Part shown: positions 9,583 to 18,300 of the stretch, piece by piece
Numbering within the stretch: the first letter of the stretch is position 1
How the letters are laid out: each line of letters begins with the position of its first letter
From: Tannerella sp.
GTDB taxonomy: Bacteria > Bacteroidota > Bacteroidia > Bacteroidales > Tannerellaceae
NCBI GenBank assembly: GCA_031277235.1
Contig: JAITMT010000269.1
Location: forward strand, 1 to 26,694
DNA length: 26,694 bases
Reading direction: 5' to 3'
The notes under the pieces: model-generated
Databases searched by the model: none
Seen by the model: only the letters and a program-made list of their open reading frames with translations
Told to the model about the DNA's origin: nothing
Program-made: the position numbers and the translations under genes

Positions 9583-10740
9583 ATGAAAAAGAAATTGTTT
9601 TTTATTATTCAAATCTGTATCGTTCTTGTTGCGGCAAACGGTTTCTACGGCTGTAATGATACTGTAACAGGAACAGAAGACACGATGAGGGGCGTAAGCG
9701 TTCTCCCCAATCCGATGACTGCCGGACAAAAGGTCAGCATCTCGGGTCCCGGCTTCAAGGATGCCACCAAGATCACATTTCCCGGAGGCGTTGCCGTGAC
9801 TGATTTTACGAAAGCAGGAGAGTTTCAACTCAATACACTTGTTCCCGAAGGCGTTGCAAGTGAAGGTAAGATTTCTGTAACCTTACCCGACGGCGAGTTT
9901 GTCATTCCTCTGGACGTTACCATTTTTTCGACGCGCGACCTCGTAGCAATCGCCATGGATGTAAATCCGGTAACGAAGAACTATGTTGTAGGTCCCAATG
10001 ATAAACTCACTATTCAGGGTAAAGGTCTCGGACCCATTATTGAAATTATGCTGCCGGGCGGTCTTTCCATAAATTCTATGAACTTCGCTAAAAAAACCGA
10101 TTCTTACATAGAAATTAACATACCCATGAGCGGTTTCGATAGAAATGCGGTTGAGCCTTTGCAAATGAAGGGCCAAAGCGGAGAAATATTTTATACGGCA
10201 AACACGTTGGAATGGAACGGCGAAGGATATATCCCGCCCGAATTACTGCCTTTCTGCGGTAGAAGTTATAAAGTATGGGGTTGGGATGTAGATAAGTTAC
10301 CCACCGGTGCATTTGGTAACGGAGGATATAATAGTAATACCGGTCCAACCTGGTGGATTCCTACTGTAAACAGTCAATATGGAGGTCCCGGACATGGGGA
10401 AGGCGCAACGATGGCGTTCTATCTGCCCAATAAAATGGTGCTCACCTTGACAAACGGAACCGTTTACACAGGTAAATTCACCGTAGATGTATCAAAACCG
10501 GTTGGTACCTGGTCTATTGGACAGTTGAAGATTACCGGCGGTGATGAAGCGCTTAGCATTGTCGGCGGTACTAAAGGACCATATAATGGTACTGTGGACA
10601 TCATTCCCAAGGTATTCGAAATCGTAACAGCAGGACTGACAGATACCAAAATGACCTTAGCCTTCCGGTATCCTGCGGAACCGGGTACGGCAAATTTCTA
10701 TTTGTTCAGTTTGTTAGAGAGCGGTGATGATCCTGAATAA
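9583..10740 (+). CDS. IPT/TIG-domain lipoprotein, putative surface glycan-binding protein
   Basis: A 385-residue lipoprotein in the SusE/SusF position, directly after the second SusCD pair. The signal peptide ends with a lipobox at Cys24 (FYGC). Two IPT/TIG-like beta-sandwich domains follow, about residues 35-114 (VLPNPMTAGQKVSISGPGF, then an ITFPGGV strand) and 118-207 (GPNDKLTIQGKGL, then IMLPGGL). These commonly act as spacers lifting a binding domain off the membrane. The C-terminal part, about 208-385, is rich in Trp, Tyr and Gly (including YKVWGWDVDKLP and TWWIP) and ends in a run of predicted beta strands (TKMTLAFRYP, NFYLF). I do not recognise this domain with certainty. Its position and aromatic content suggest it carries the glycan-binding site. 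Role inferred from architecture and context. Confidence 0.85.
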   Translation: MKKKLFFIIQICIVLVAANGFYGCNDTVTGTEDTMRGVSVLPNPMTAGQKVSISGPGFKDATKITFPGGVAVTDFTKAGEFQLNTLVPEGVASEGKISVTLPDGEFVIPLDVTIFSTRDLVAIAMDVNPVTKNYVVGPNDKLTIQGKGLGPIIEIMLPGGLSINSMNFAKKTDSYIEINIPMSGFDRNAVEPLQMKGQSGEIFYTANTLEWNGEGYIPPELLPFCGRSYKVWGWDVDKLPTGAFGNGGYNSNTGPTWWIPTVNSQYGGPGHGEGATMAFYLPNKMVLTLTNGTVYTGKFTVDVSKPVGTWSIGQLKITGGDEALSIVGGTKGPYNGTVDIIPKVFEIVTAGLTDTKMTLAFRYPAEPGTANFYLFSLLESGDDPE

Positions 10741-10767
10741 GAAAGTCAAATAATAATTAGAAAGCAA

Positions 10768-12315
10768 ATGAAGAATACAATATTTTATTTGATGGCATCC
10801 GTCCTTTTATTGGCGGCATGCGACGAGAAATTTGAAAAGAGCGACGTAACCGGCGTAACGGTAACCGAAAGCGCGGTAATGCTTCAATTGGGCGAAAAGG
10901 CAGTAGTGGGAGCAACGGTTGAACCCGCAGGCGCAAGTGATGTGGTTTGGAGTTCAAGCGACGAATCTGTCGCCACGGTTGATCAGCTTGGAGGAATAAC
11001 CGCCACCGGACAGGGAACAGCCTCTATTATCGTGACTACCGTAGTCGGCAGAAAAGTAGCATCCTGCGCCGTTTATGTAAATGCGATTCGGGTAACCCGC
11101 ATAGAGTTGGACAAAGCCGCTCTTTACATGCTGCCCGGAGACTCGGCAGCTCTTGTGGCTACCGTGTTCCCCGAAGATGCAACCAACAAGAACATAACGT
11201 GGACGTCGAGCGATGTAAATGTGGCTGTCGTTAGCGATTCGGGTGCAGTAGCAGCCGCAGGCTTCGGCAACGCCACCATTACCGCTACGACGGAGGATGG
11301 CAGCCTGAAGGCAACCTGCCTCGTTACGGTCAGCAAAGTTTCCGTAACCGGACTGTTGTTGAGCGAAAGCGCCATTGAAGGTACTTTCGGCGACGAAATA
11401 CAACTTGAGGCGACCATATTGCCCGATAATGCCACCTTCCCCGAAGTCATCTGGACGTCAAGCGATGAAACGATGGCTACTGTAAACGCAGATGGATTGG
11501 TTAAGATTGCCTCTAAGGAAGCCGGAAGCGCTGTCATTCGAGCGACATCGAAAGACAACGAGATTTTCTGGGCTGAATGTGCCGTTACGGTTCTTCCCGA
11601 CCAGTCGGGTATTGTGGAAACCGTAGTGTATGACAAGGAGATTGTAATGGCAGGCTGGAGCGGCGCTACCTCAATACCCATGGCGAATTTCGGAGAATTG
11701 AAAGATGGAGATGTACTGAGGTTGTATTTCTCAAATCTGGGAGCAAGTCCCGTATTCCAAATCTGGGAAGGCGACTGGGGAGGTCAAATCGTGCCGGAAG
11801 TACGTCCGGAAGCAGGTTCGCCGTATTATGAAGTGGTCTTGACCGCTGACATCATACAGCGCATCATGAATCCCGACTGGGGTTCGGATGCCATACTGGT
11901 GCAGGGCGACGGCGTTACGATTTCCAAAATATCCGTCATAAGCACCGTAAAGATTCAGGAAGAGACCGTGCGTGAAGGAGAGTTGGTATTGACTTGGACT
12001 GCCGTTTCCGTACCCATTGCGAATTTCGGAGACAATCTGGTAGCCGGGGCGAAATTGAGATTCTACTTTTCAAGTCTTGGAGGCGATCCTAAAATGCAAC
12101 TTTATTTTGGCGACTGGGAAGGTCAGATTGTGCCGGAAAACGATCCGAATTACATTGTAGATGTATTGAGTATTCCGGCAGGTTCGACTTCCTATGATGT
12201 AACCTTGAACGCGGCAATGGTGCAGCACATGACGCATCCCGCCTGGGGGTCGGACGCCATGCTCATACAGGGCGACGCTATTACGATTTCCAAAATAACG
12301 ATCATCGTTCCTTGA
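10768..12315 (+). CDS. Ig-like (BIG2) lipoprotein with two tandem C-terminal beta-sandwich modules
   Basis: A 515-residue lipoprotein and last gene of the SusCD operon. The lipobox is LAAC with Cys18, followed by Asp-Glu-Lys, acidic residues consistent with surface export. Three bacterial Ig-like BIG2 repeats lie at about residues 27-107, 108-189 and 190-276; each has the signature VWSSSDESVATVD or its equivalents (ITWTSSDVNVAVV, VIWTSSDETMATV) and a terminal CxVxV strand. Two tandem modules follow, about 285-392 and 399-515, sharing GDWxGQIVPE and WGSDAxLxQGD-x-x-TISKI. The modules remain similar at the DNA level, which suggests a fairly recent internal duplication. The likely role is a surface glycan-binding protein with Ig spacers presenting paired binding modules. 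I do not recognise the C-terminal module family, so the binding role is inferred from position and aromatic residues. Confidence 0.87.
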   Translation: MKNTIFYLMASVLLLAACDEKFEKSDVTGVTVTESAVMLQLGEKAVVGATVEPAGASDVVWSSSDESVATVDQLGGITATGQGTASIIVTTVVGRKVASCAVYVNAIRVTRIELDKAALYMLPGDSAALVATVFPEDATNKNITWTSSDVNVAVVSDSGAVAAAGFGNATITATTEDGSLKATCLVTVSKVSVTGLLLSESAIEGTFGDEIQLEATILPDNATFPEVIWTSSDETMATVNADGLVKIASKEAGSAVIRATSKDNEIFWAECAVTVLPDQSGIVETVVYDKEIVMAGWSGATSIPMANFGELKDGDVLRLYFSNLGASPVFQIWEGDWGGQIVPEVRPEAGSPYYEVVLTADIIQRIMNPDWGSDAILVQGDGVTISKISVISTVKIQEETVREGELVLTWTAVSVPIANFGDNLVAGAKLRFYFSSLGGDPKMQLYFGDWEGQIVPENDPNYIVDVLSIPAGSTSYDVTLNAAMVQHMTHPAWGSDAMLIQGDAITISKITIIVP

Positions 12316-12330
12316 AACCGTTTTTAATTG

Positions 12331-12369
12331 AAACAAGACCCTTGGCTTTTGCCGGGGGTTTTGTTTTTT
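12331..12369 (+). terminator. Intrinsic terminator of the SusCD operon
   Basis: Sixteen bases at 12331-12346 can pair without a mismatch, allowing three G-U wobbles, with 12351-12366 across a TTTT loop (12347-12350). The lower stem is A/T rich and the upper stem holds GGC/GCC. A T-rich tail follows, running to 12369. It lies 15 bp after the stop codon of the Ig-like lipoprotein gene and before the promoter of the GH20-like gene, so it divides the locus into two transcription units. Confidence 0.88.
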
Positions 12370-12414
12370 CTAATAAAAACTTCTCTGAAAATATTTATAA
12401 CCGATATTTTATAC

Positions 12415-12422
12415 TATCTTTG
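12415..12422 (+). promoter_or_regulatory. Bacteroidota-type -7 promoter box for the GH20-like/GH26 pair
   Basis: TATCTTTG matches the TAnnTTTG -7 consensus used by the Bacteroidota primary sigma factor. It lies 24 bp before the ATG at 12447 and after the operon terminator, inside a very A/T-rich stretch. I see no convincing TTTG -33 element at the expected spacing of about 19-21 bp, so activity may be weak or may need an activator. Confidence 0.6.
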
Positions 12423-12446
12423 CATTAAAAATCTTAAAATCTTTAT

Positions 12447-13592
12447 ATGATGAACCGTTTTATTTTAAATCTCATTTTTTTATTGATTTGCTTTGTGCAA
12501 ATTGCATTCGGTCAGTCCGTATCTACCGAAAAGATTGACAATATGTTGCCGGTCAGGGGATTGGCTATTGCGGCGCCTTCGGTTGAAGGAGTGGATTTAT
12601 TCTGTAAATTCATAGAAGAAGAACTGGCTCCGGCACATTTCAACCTGCTCATTTTGCGGGTGGACTGGAATTATGCGTATGAATCCCATCCCGAACTTCG
12701 GGACTCCAATCCGCTGACGAAAGCCGACGTGAAGAAAATCGTGGACGTCTGTAAGAAACACGGTATCAGGATTGCACCGCAAATTAATCTCTTGGGGCAT
12801 CAGTCGTGGGCTAAAACCACCGGCAATCTGCTGCGCGTATATCCCGAATTTGACGAAACTCCGCATGTCAAAACGGAGGATTACACCGGCTGGCCCAATC
12901 CTGACGGACTGTACTGTAAAAGTTACTGTCCGCTTCACCCGGACGTTCACAAAATAGTTTTCGCCCTGGTGGATGAATTGACGGATGTTTTTGAAGCCGA
13001 ATGGTTTCATGCCGGAATGGACGAAGTGTTCTACATCGGCGACAGCAAATGTCCGCGTTGCCATGGAAGGGATAAGGCGGAACTTTTTGCAGGCGAGGTA
13101 ACCAAAATTCAGAATCACCTGGCACAAAAAAATCGCCGGTTAATGATCTGGGGCGACCGGCTACTCGACGGAAATGCCACAGGTTTGGGAGAATGGGAAG
13201 CCAGCATGAACGATACGCACCGCGCCATTGACTGGATTCCCAAGGACGTTTTCATTTGCGACTGGCACTACGAGCGCCCCGATTTGACCGCCGTTCATTT
13301 TGCGATGAAGGGTTTGAACGTGGCGACTTGCCCGTGGCGTACTCCCGAAACGGCAGTAGCACAGTTGAACGACATGATTGATTTTCGCCGTCAATCGCAA
13401 CGGGTGATGGCGTCCCGCTTTCAGGGAATCATTCAGACCGTATGGTCGGGTGCCGACGGGTTTCTGAAATCGTATTACAATCCCGAAACATTCAATCTGC
13501 CGCCGGACGCCACCCGCGAACAGCGTAACAACGGCGGCGACACGCGCACGCTGAAACGGATGATCGAAGAATTTAAAAAGTTGAATTTGTGA
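12447..13592 (+). CDS. GH20-like glycoside hydrolase, exported, single catalytic domain
   Basis: A 381-residue exported protein related to family GH20 (beta-N-acetylhexosaminidase fold). The signal peptide has a long hydrophobic core with likely cleavage after Gly22 (AFG|Q). A TIM-barrel follows: the early strand NLLILRVDW, then GIRIAPQINLLGHQSW, then the hallmark HAGMDEV with the adjacent acidic pair Asp192-Glu193. In GH20 this pair serves substrate-assisted catalysis. A CPRCHG motif (Cys202, Cys205) comes directly after. The protein lacks the N-terminal GH20b domain of classical hexosaminidases and is shorter than they are. Two adjacent ATG codons start the frame (12447 and 12450). The GH26 gene follows after 37 bp, apparently in the same transcript. 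The fold is well supported; the substrate is not, and a sugar other than N-acetylhexosamine is possible in a mannan-type locus. Confidence 0.8.
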   Translation: MMNRFILNLIFLLICFVQIAFGQSVSTEKIDNMLPVRGLAIAAPSVEGVDLFCKFIEEELAPAHFNLLILRVDWNYAYESHPELRDSNPLTKADVKKIVDVCKKHGIRIAPQINLLGHQSWAKTTGNLLRVYPEFDETPHVKTEDYTGWPNPDGLYCKSYCPLHPDVHKIVFALVDELTDVFEAEWFHAGMDEVFYIGDSKCPRCHGRDKAELFAGEVTKIQNHLAQKNRRLMIWGDRLLDGNATGLGEWEASMNDTHRAIDWIPKDVFICDWHYERPDLTAVHFAMKGLNVATCPWRTPETAVAQLNDMIDFRRQSQRVMASRFQGIIQTVWSGADGFLKSYYNPETFNLPPDATREQRNNGGDTRTLKRMIEEFKKLNL

Positions 13593-13629
13593 AACTTACA
13601 ATTCTACAATCCATAAAAAAACTTATCCC

Positions 13630-15306
13630 ATGAAGCAATCTAAAAACGGTCTGTTTTATATCCTGTTCCTTGTTTTCTCGACCCAGGCTTTCGCCCAGAC
13701 GTTGAGGCTGGAGGCAGAGAACGCCGTATTTTCCGGAGGAGGCACAAGTCCGGCTCAAATCCGGGACGACGCAGCCTGTTCCGGCGGAAAATACGTGGAC
13801 ACGCACGAAAGCAATCTTACTTTTTCCTTTACCGTTTCCGAAGCAGGTAATTATACCGTAACAGCCCAAACAAAATCTCCTTACGGCGATAAAATCAATA
13901 CGTTCCGATTCGACGGAGAGCATACGAAAGACGTCTCTTTTCCTCAAAACAACGCTTTTACGGAAGTTCCCGTCGTCGCTGACTATTATTTTTCACCCGG
14001 AACGCATAAAATTGAAATGATCAAAAGTTGGGGCTGGATTCTTTTCGATTATCTGGAGATAAAACCGGCTGCCGAAACTTCCGTTGAATTTGACATCCAA
14101 CCGCCGGTAACGCCTCAGCCAAGCGCCAACGCGACAAAACTCTATCAATTTTTGCGGGATAATTTTCAACAAAAAACGATTTCAGGCGTAATGACGTTGA
14201 AAAGTCTGGCAACTGTCGCGGGAAATGAACAAAACGAAATTTTCTGGTTAAATGAAAAAACAGGAAAAAAACCGGCGCTGCTGGGATTGGATTTCATGGA
14301 TCACACCGGCGCCATCCAGCCGGATTGGATGAATAATCCCGACCTCGTCAAAGACGCGATTGCGTGGAAAAACAGCAACGGCGTCGTCGCCCTCTGCTGG
14401 CACTGGCGCGACCCGTCGCACAAGACGTATGAATTTTATACAGACCGTACAAATTTCGATCCGCGGAAAATTTTTGAACCCGCTTCCGATGAATACAAAG
14501 CCATGATGCGCGATATGGATATTGTTGCCGGCTATTTGAAGGAATTGCAGGCAGCGGATGTTCCCGTGCTTTGGCGACCTTTGCACGAAGCATCCGGCGG
14601 CTGGTTCTGGTGGGGTTCCCGGGGTGCGGAAGCCTGTCGGAAAATTTGGCAAATCATGTTTGATAAATTCACAAACGAACACGGATTAAACAATCTGATC
14701 TGGGTCTGGACTTCCGAAGCCAACGACAATGCCTTGAATTGGTATCCGGGTGATAATTATGTAGATATCATCGGTCTGGATATTTACGACGAGGGAAATC
14801 ACGGTTCCCAAATGCTGGCGTTTCAAGAATTGAAAAAACAGTACAACGGTAAAAAACTGCTGACACTGAGCGAGTGTGGCTCTATTCCATCAATAACTGC
14901 CATGAAACGTGATCATTCCGTCTGGTCGTATTATATGCCCTGGTATGGAGATTTTACGAAAAACGCTGCCTGGAATACGGTGAATGACTGGATAGATTCG
15001 TTCACCGATCCGGACGTTATCACTTTGGACGACATGCCGAAAGATATTTATACTTCCACCGAATCGCCTCAAGGAAATGCGGATGAATTTTCCGTCTCCT
15101 GCCATCGTCGTCAGGTAAGTATTCAAACGGTTTCTTCCGGTATTTATCAAATCTTTTTGCATGATTTGAACGGGCGTCTCTGCTTAACCAAAAGTAAATT
15201 AAATGGAAATCAAAATTTTACGATTCCCGCATCCGGTCAGACATGTTATCTTTTGAGGATTGAACAAAATGGTCGGCAAACAACCTATAAAATTCAAAAC
15301 AATTAG
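13630..15306 (+). CDS. CBM35-GH26 beta-mannanase-type enzyme with C-terminal T9SS-like sorting domain
   Basis: A 558-residue secreted endo-acting hydrolase, probably cleaving beta-1,4-mannan. The signal peptide ends at AFAQ near residue 22. Residues about 25-145 form a CBM35/CBM6-like module (LEAENAVFSGGG, SGGKYVDTHES, WGWILFDYLEI). Residues about 165-470 form the GH26 catalytic barrel: LLGLDFMDHTG, VALCWHWRDP, the acid/base motif WRPLHEASGGWFWWG with Glu320, and the nucleophile motif LTLSECGSIP with Glu415. Both expected glutamates are present. The last 70 or so residues (from about 485) resemble a type A sorting domain for the type IX secretion system: GIYQIFLHDLNGR, then CYLLRIEQNGRQTTYKI. 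This would place the enzyme outside the cell or on its surface. The stop codon lies 31 bp before the tamB promoter box, and no terminator is visible between. Confidence 0.93.
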   Translation: MKQSKNGLFYILFLVFSTQAFAQTLRLEAENAVFSGGGTSPAQIRDDAACSGGKYVDTHESNLTFSFTVSEAGNYTVTAQTKSPYGDKINTFRFDGEHTKDVSFPQNNAFTEVPVVADYYFSPGTHKIEMIKSWGWILFDYLEIKPAAETSVEFDIQPPVTPQPSANATKLYQFLRDNFQQKTISGVMTLKSLATVAGNEQNEIFWLNEKTGKKPALLGLDFMDHTGAIQPDWMNNPDLVKDAIAWKNSNGVVALCWHWRDPSHKTYEFYTDRTNFDPRKIFEPASDEYKAMMRDMDIVAGYLKELQAADVPVLWRPLHEASGGWFWWGSRGAEACRKIWQIMFDKFTNEHGLNNLIWVWTSEANDNALNWYPGDNYVDIIGLDIYDEGNHGSQMLAFQELKKQYNGKKLLTLSECGSIPSITAMKRDHSVWSYYMPWYGDFTKNAAWNTVNDWIDSFTDPDVITLDDMPKDIYTSTESPQGNADEFSVSCHRRQVSIQTVSSGIYQIFLHDLNGRLCLTKSKLNGNQNFTIPASGQTCYLLRIEQNGRQTTYKIQNN

Positions 15307-15334
15307 GCGGAACTCGCTCATTTGAAATAATTTT

Positions 15335-15370
15335 CATACCTTTGCTCTGATTTTCTACGAGCAAAGTATG
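15335..15370 (+). repeat. Inverted repeat spanning the tamB promoter box and start codon
   Basis: CTTTGCTC at 15340-15347 is exactly complementary to GAGCAAAG at 15359-15366 across an 11-bp spacer. Allowing one unpaired C at 15339, the arms extend by four pairs to 15335 and 15370, so the right arm contains the ATG of tamB. No T-run follows, so it is not an intrinsic terminator. It could be an operator-like DNA dyad or an RNA hairpin in transcripts reading through from upstream. Confidence 0.65.
15337..15344 (+). promoter_or_regulatory. Bacteroidota-type -7 promoter box for tamB-tamL
   Basis: TACCTTTG matches TAnnTTTG exactly and lies 23 bp before the tamB ATG at 15368. Transcription would begin near 15351, leaving a leader of about 17 bases. 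A TTTG at 15321-15324 is only 12 bp upstream, too close to serve as the -33 element. The box sits within the left arm of the dyad at 15335-15370. Confidence 0.6.
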
Positions 15371-18300
15371 CGTAAATGGTTGAAATGGATATGTATTATT
15401 TGCCTGATACCCATTGTGTTATTCCTGGTGGTTTCAGCGCTTTTTTATATTCCTGCCGTGCAAAATGCCGCTGTCAAGGCGGGCGCTGATTATTTTTCCG
15501 ACAAACTCGGAATGAAAGTCGGACTTGAAAAGGTACGGCTGGCGTTTCCGCTAAATTTCTCGGCGCAGAATGCCTATGCCGTCAGCGCCGAAAACGATAC
15601 ATTACTGATACTCAACAAACTCACTGCCGAAGTGCGTTTGCGACCGCTTTGGGACGGCAATATTTCGGTCAAAGGCGTTACGCTGAAAAATCTGAAACTG
15701 AATAGCGCCAAACTGATTGATAATATGCTGATTAAAGGCAATATTGGCGAAGTCCGGCTCCGTGCCGATTCCATCCTGCTCGAAAAAGAGCGCGTGCTAA
15801 TCAATCTATTCTCTTTACAAAATGCTGATATTGAATTGTTTTACTGTGACACAACGGTGAAAGACACGTCCAAAACGCCGATAAACTGGTTGATTGAACT
15901 GCAAAAAATTGATTTTCAAAATGTCAGTTTCTCCTGCCGGATGCCGTGCGATTCGCTGAACATGGATGTTCAGATTGCAAAAGCCTCATTATCTGACGGA
16001 TTGGTGAATCTGGGAGAAAACAAATACGACGTTCTAAGTTTCAATACCGCGATAGATTCGCTGTTTTACGGCAAAGACCTCGAAGCCTCCAAGGTAGGCT
16101 TTGATCCTGCGCATATTCGGCTGTCTGACTTGCAATTAGCGCTTAAATCGCTGCATTTTGCAGGGCTTTACGATTTCGGCGTCCTTTTGCAGGAATTTTC
16201 GGCGAAAGAGCCTTCCGGCTTGACGGTAAAAAGTACGGAAGGAAACATAACTTCCGACAGTTCAAATATTTCCATACGGTCTTTGCAAATGAAAACCGGC
16301 AATTCGGAAATGAATCTGGAAGCCCTGATTCCCTGGAAAATCATGGAAAATCAGTCAACCGGCGATGCGATGTCCCTGGATTTCAACGCAATCATTGATC
16401 GGCGCGACGTTCTGTTTTTTATTCCCGACAATTTGCCGGATTTTCGGGCACTCTATCCCGATAAGGATTTGACCGTCAGCATTTTGGCAGATGGATATTT
16501 GAACAATCTGACTGTCGGCAAGTTCAGCGTGGAAATGCCTTCGCATATTCAAATGGATGTTAAGGGAAATCTTCGGAACGTGCTGAAAGACAGCATCAGA
16601 GCGGGAAATTTGGATTTGCGCGCGAACAGCGGAAATCTGGTTTTTTTGATGAAAATGATGCCGAAAGAAATGCAGGAGCAATTCAAAATCCCTGAAAATG
16701 TGCGTCTTAACGGAAATCTGAACATGAATCGGGGGCAATATGCCGTTGATCTGAATTTTTGGGAAAACAAGGGAGAAGTCTGTTTATCAGGAAAATACAA
16801 CGTTTTTACCACCGCTTATGATATTTCCGTTTCCGTGGACAGCCTGCAACCCGTCAATTTTATGCCCAAAGACTCGCTGATGTTGCTTAACGGCTCTTTG
16901 TATGCGGTCGGTCGCGGCACGGACATTTTCCATGAGCGCACTTTTGCCGAAGTCCGGGCGAATATAACCGACATACAGTACGCAAACTATTATTTTACAG
17001 ACCTTTCGCTCAACGGAATTTTACAGGATAACAGGCTAAAAGCCGAATTTACAAGCGATTATCCGCTCGCAACGGGGAATATTGCGTTCGACGGTACGAT
17101 TCGAAAAGACAGCGTGAAAGGGCTTTTGACGGCAAATATGGATACGCTTGATTTACAGGGATTAAACTTCTCTGATTCAACGTTTGCCACTTCGTTCAGG
17201 CTCATCGCCGATTTTGAAACCAACCTGAAGCGTAAACACTCGCTGGATATGTCGCTGGATGACTGGTTTTTAACGATGGAAAAGCAACAAACCCATCCCG
17301 CCCCCATGACGCTCGCGTTTCGCTCCGAGGAAGATACCGTAAAAATTGATTTTAATACGGGCGACCTGAACCTTTCCGTAACAGGCAATGCCGACCCTAT
17401 GACGCTGGCTAACAGGTTTATAAAACTCTCGAAAGAGGTGATGAATCAGTTGAAGCGGGATTCGCTGGTGGATATGCAGGCGCTACGACCGGATTTTCCC
17501 GATATGACGCTGTATATCAGTGCGGAAAACAACAATCCGCTCTACAATTTTTTGCAGGAATACGGTATTTTTTATGAGAATTTTTCGATTGAAGCCTCCA
17601 TTTCGCCCGAAGCAGGTTTGAGTGCGGACGGCATTCTTCTTGCTCTGGTTAAGGATACGTTTAAGATTGATACCGTGCAGTTTACAATCTGGCAGGATAC
17701 GCTGGGACTGCGTTACCGGGCGGACGTGCAGAAAAACCGTTTCCGCAATCAAAATCCGTTCAAAGCCTCTGCCTACGGCTATCTGTACAACCGGGAAGCG
17801 GATCTATTTCTTTCATTTATAAACCGTTACGGTGAAAAAGGCGTAGATTTGGGTATCAATCTGAAAAAAGCGTCCAAAGGCTTTGATTTTCACCTCTATC
17901 CCGAAAAAGTTGTGCTGGCGTTCATTCCCTTCACGCTCAATGAAAATAATTATTTCTACCTGAATAACAGGGAGATGGAAGCGGATCTTTACCTGAAAGG
18001 TAATGACAATGCTTCCTTTTGGGTTCATTCCGACACGCTTCAGGAGGCAAAGGAGTTGTTGGTCGAACTCAATCAAATAAATATAGAAAAAATGACGGCT
18101 GGATTTTCTGATTATCAACCGTTTAAAGGAATTTTGAACGCGACGCTCCGCTACGAGCCGACCGAAAAATCGTACATGATTATGGCGGACGGCAACGTGG
18201 ATAGCCTGTATTACGAAAACGGCAGAATCGGCGAAATACTGCTCAACGCCACCTATATGCCGGTTACAAATACGCAGCATCAGATTGACCTTCACGCATT

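Noticed and set aside
15321..15324. TTTG as the -33 element of the tamB promoter
   Set aside because: It is only 12 bp from the -7 box, well short of the usual spacing of about 19-21 bp.
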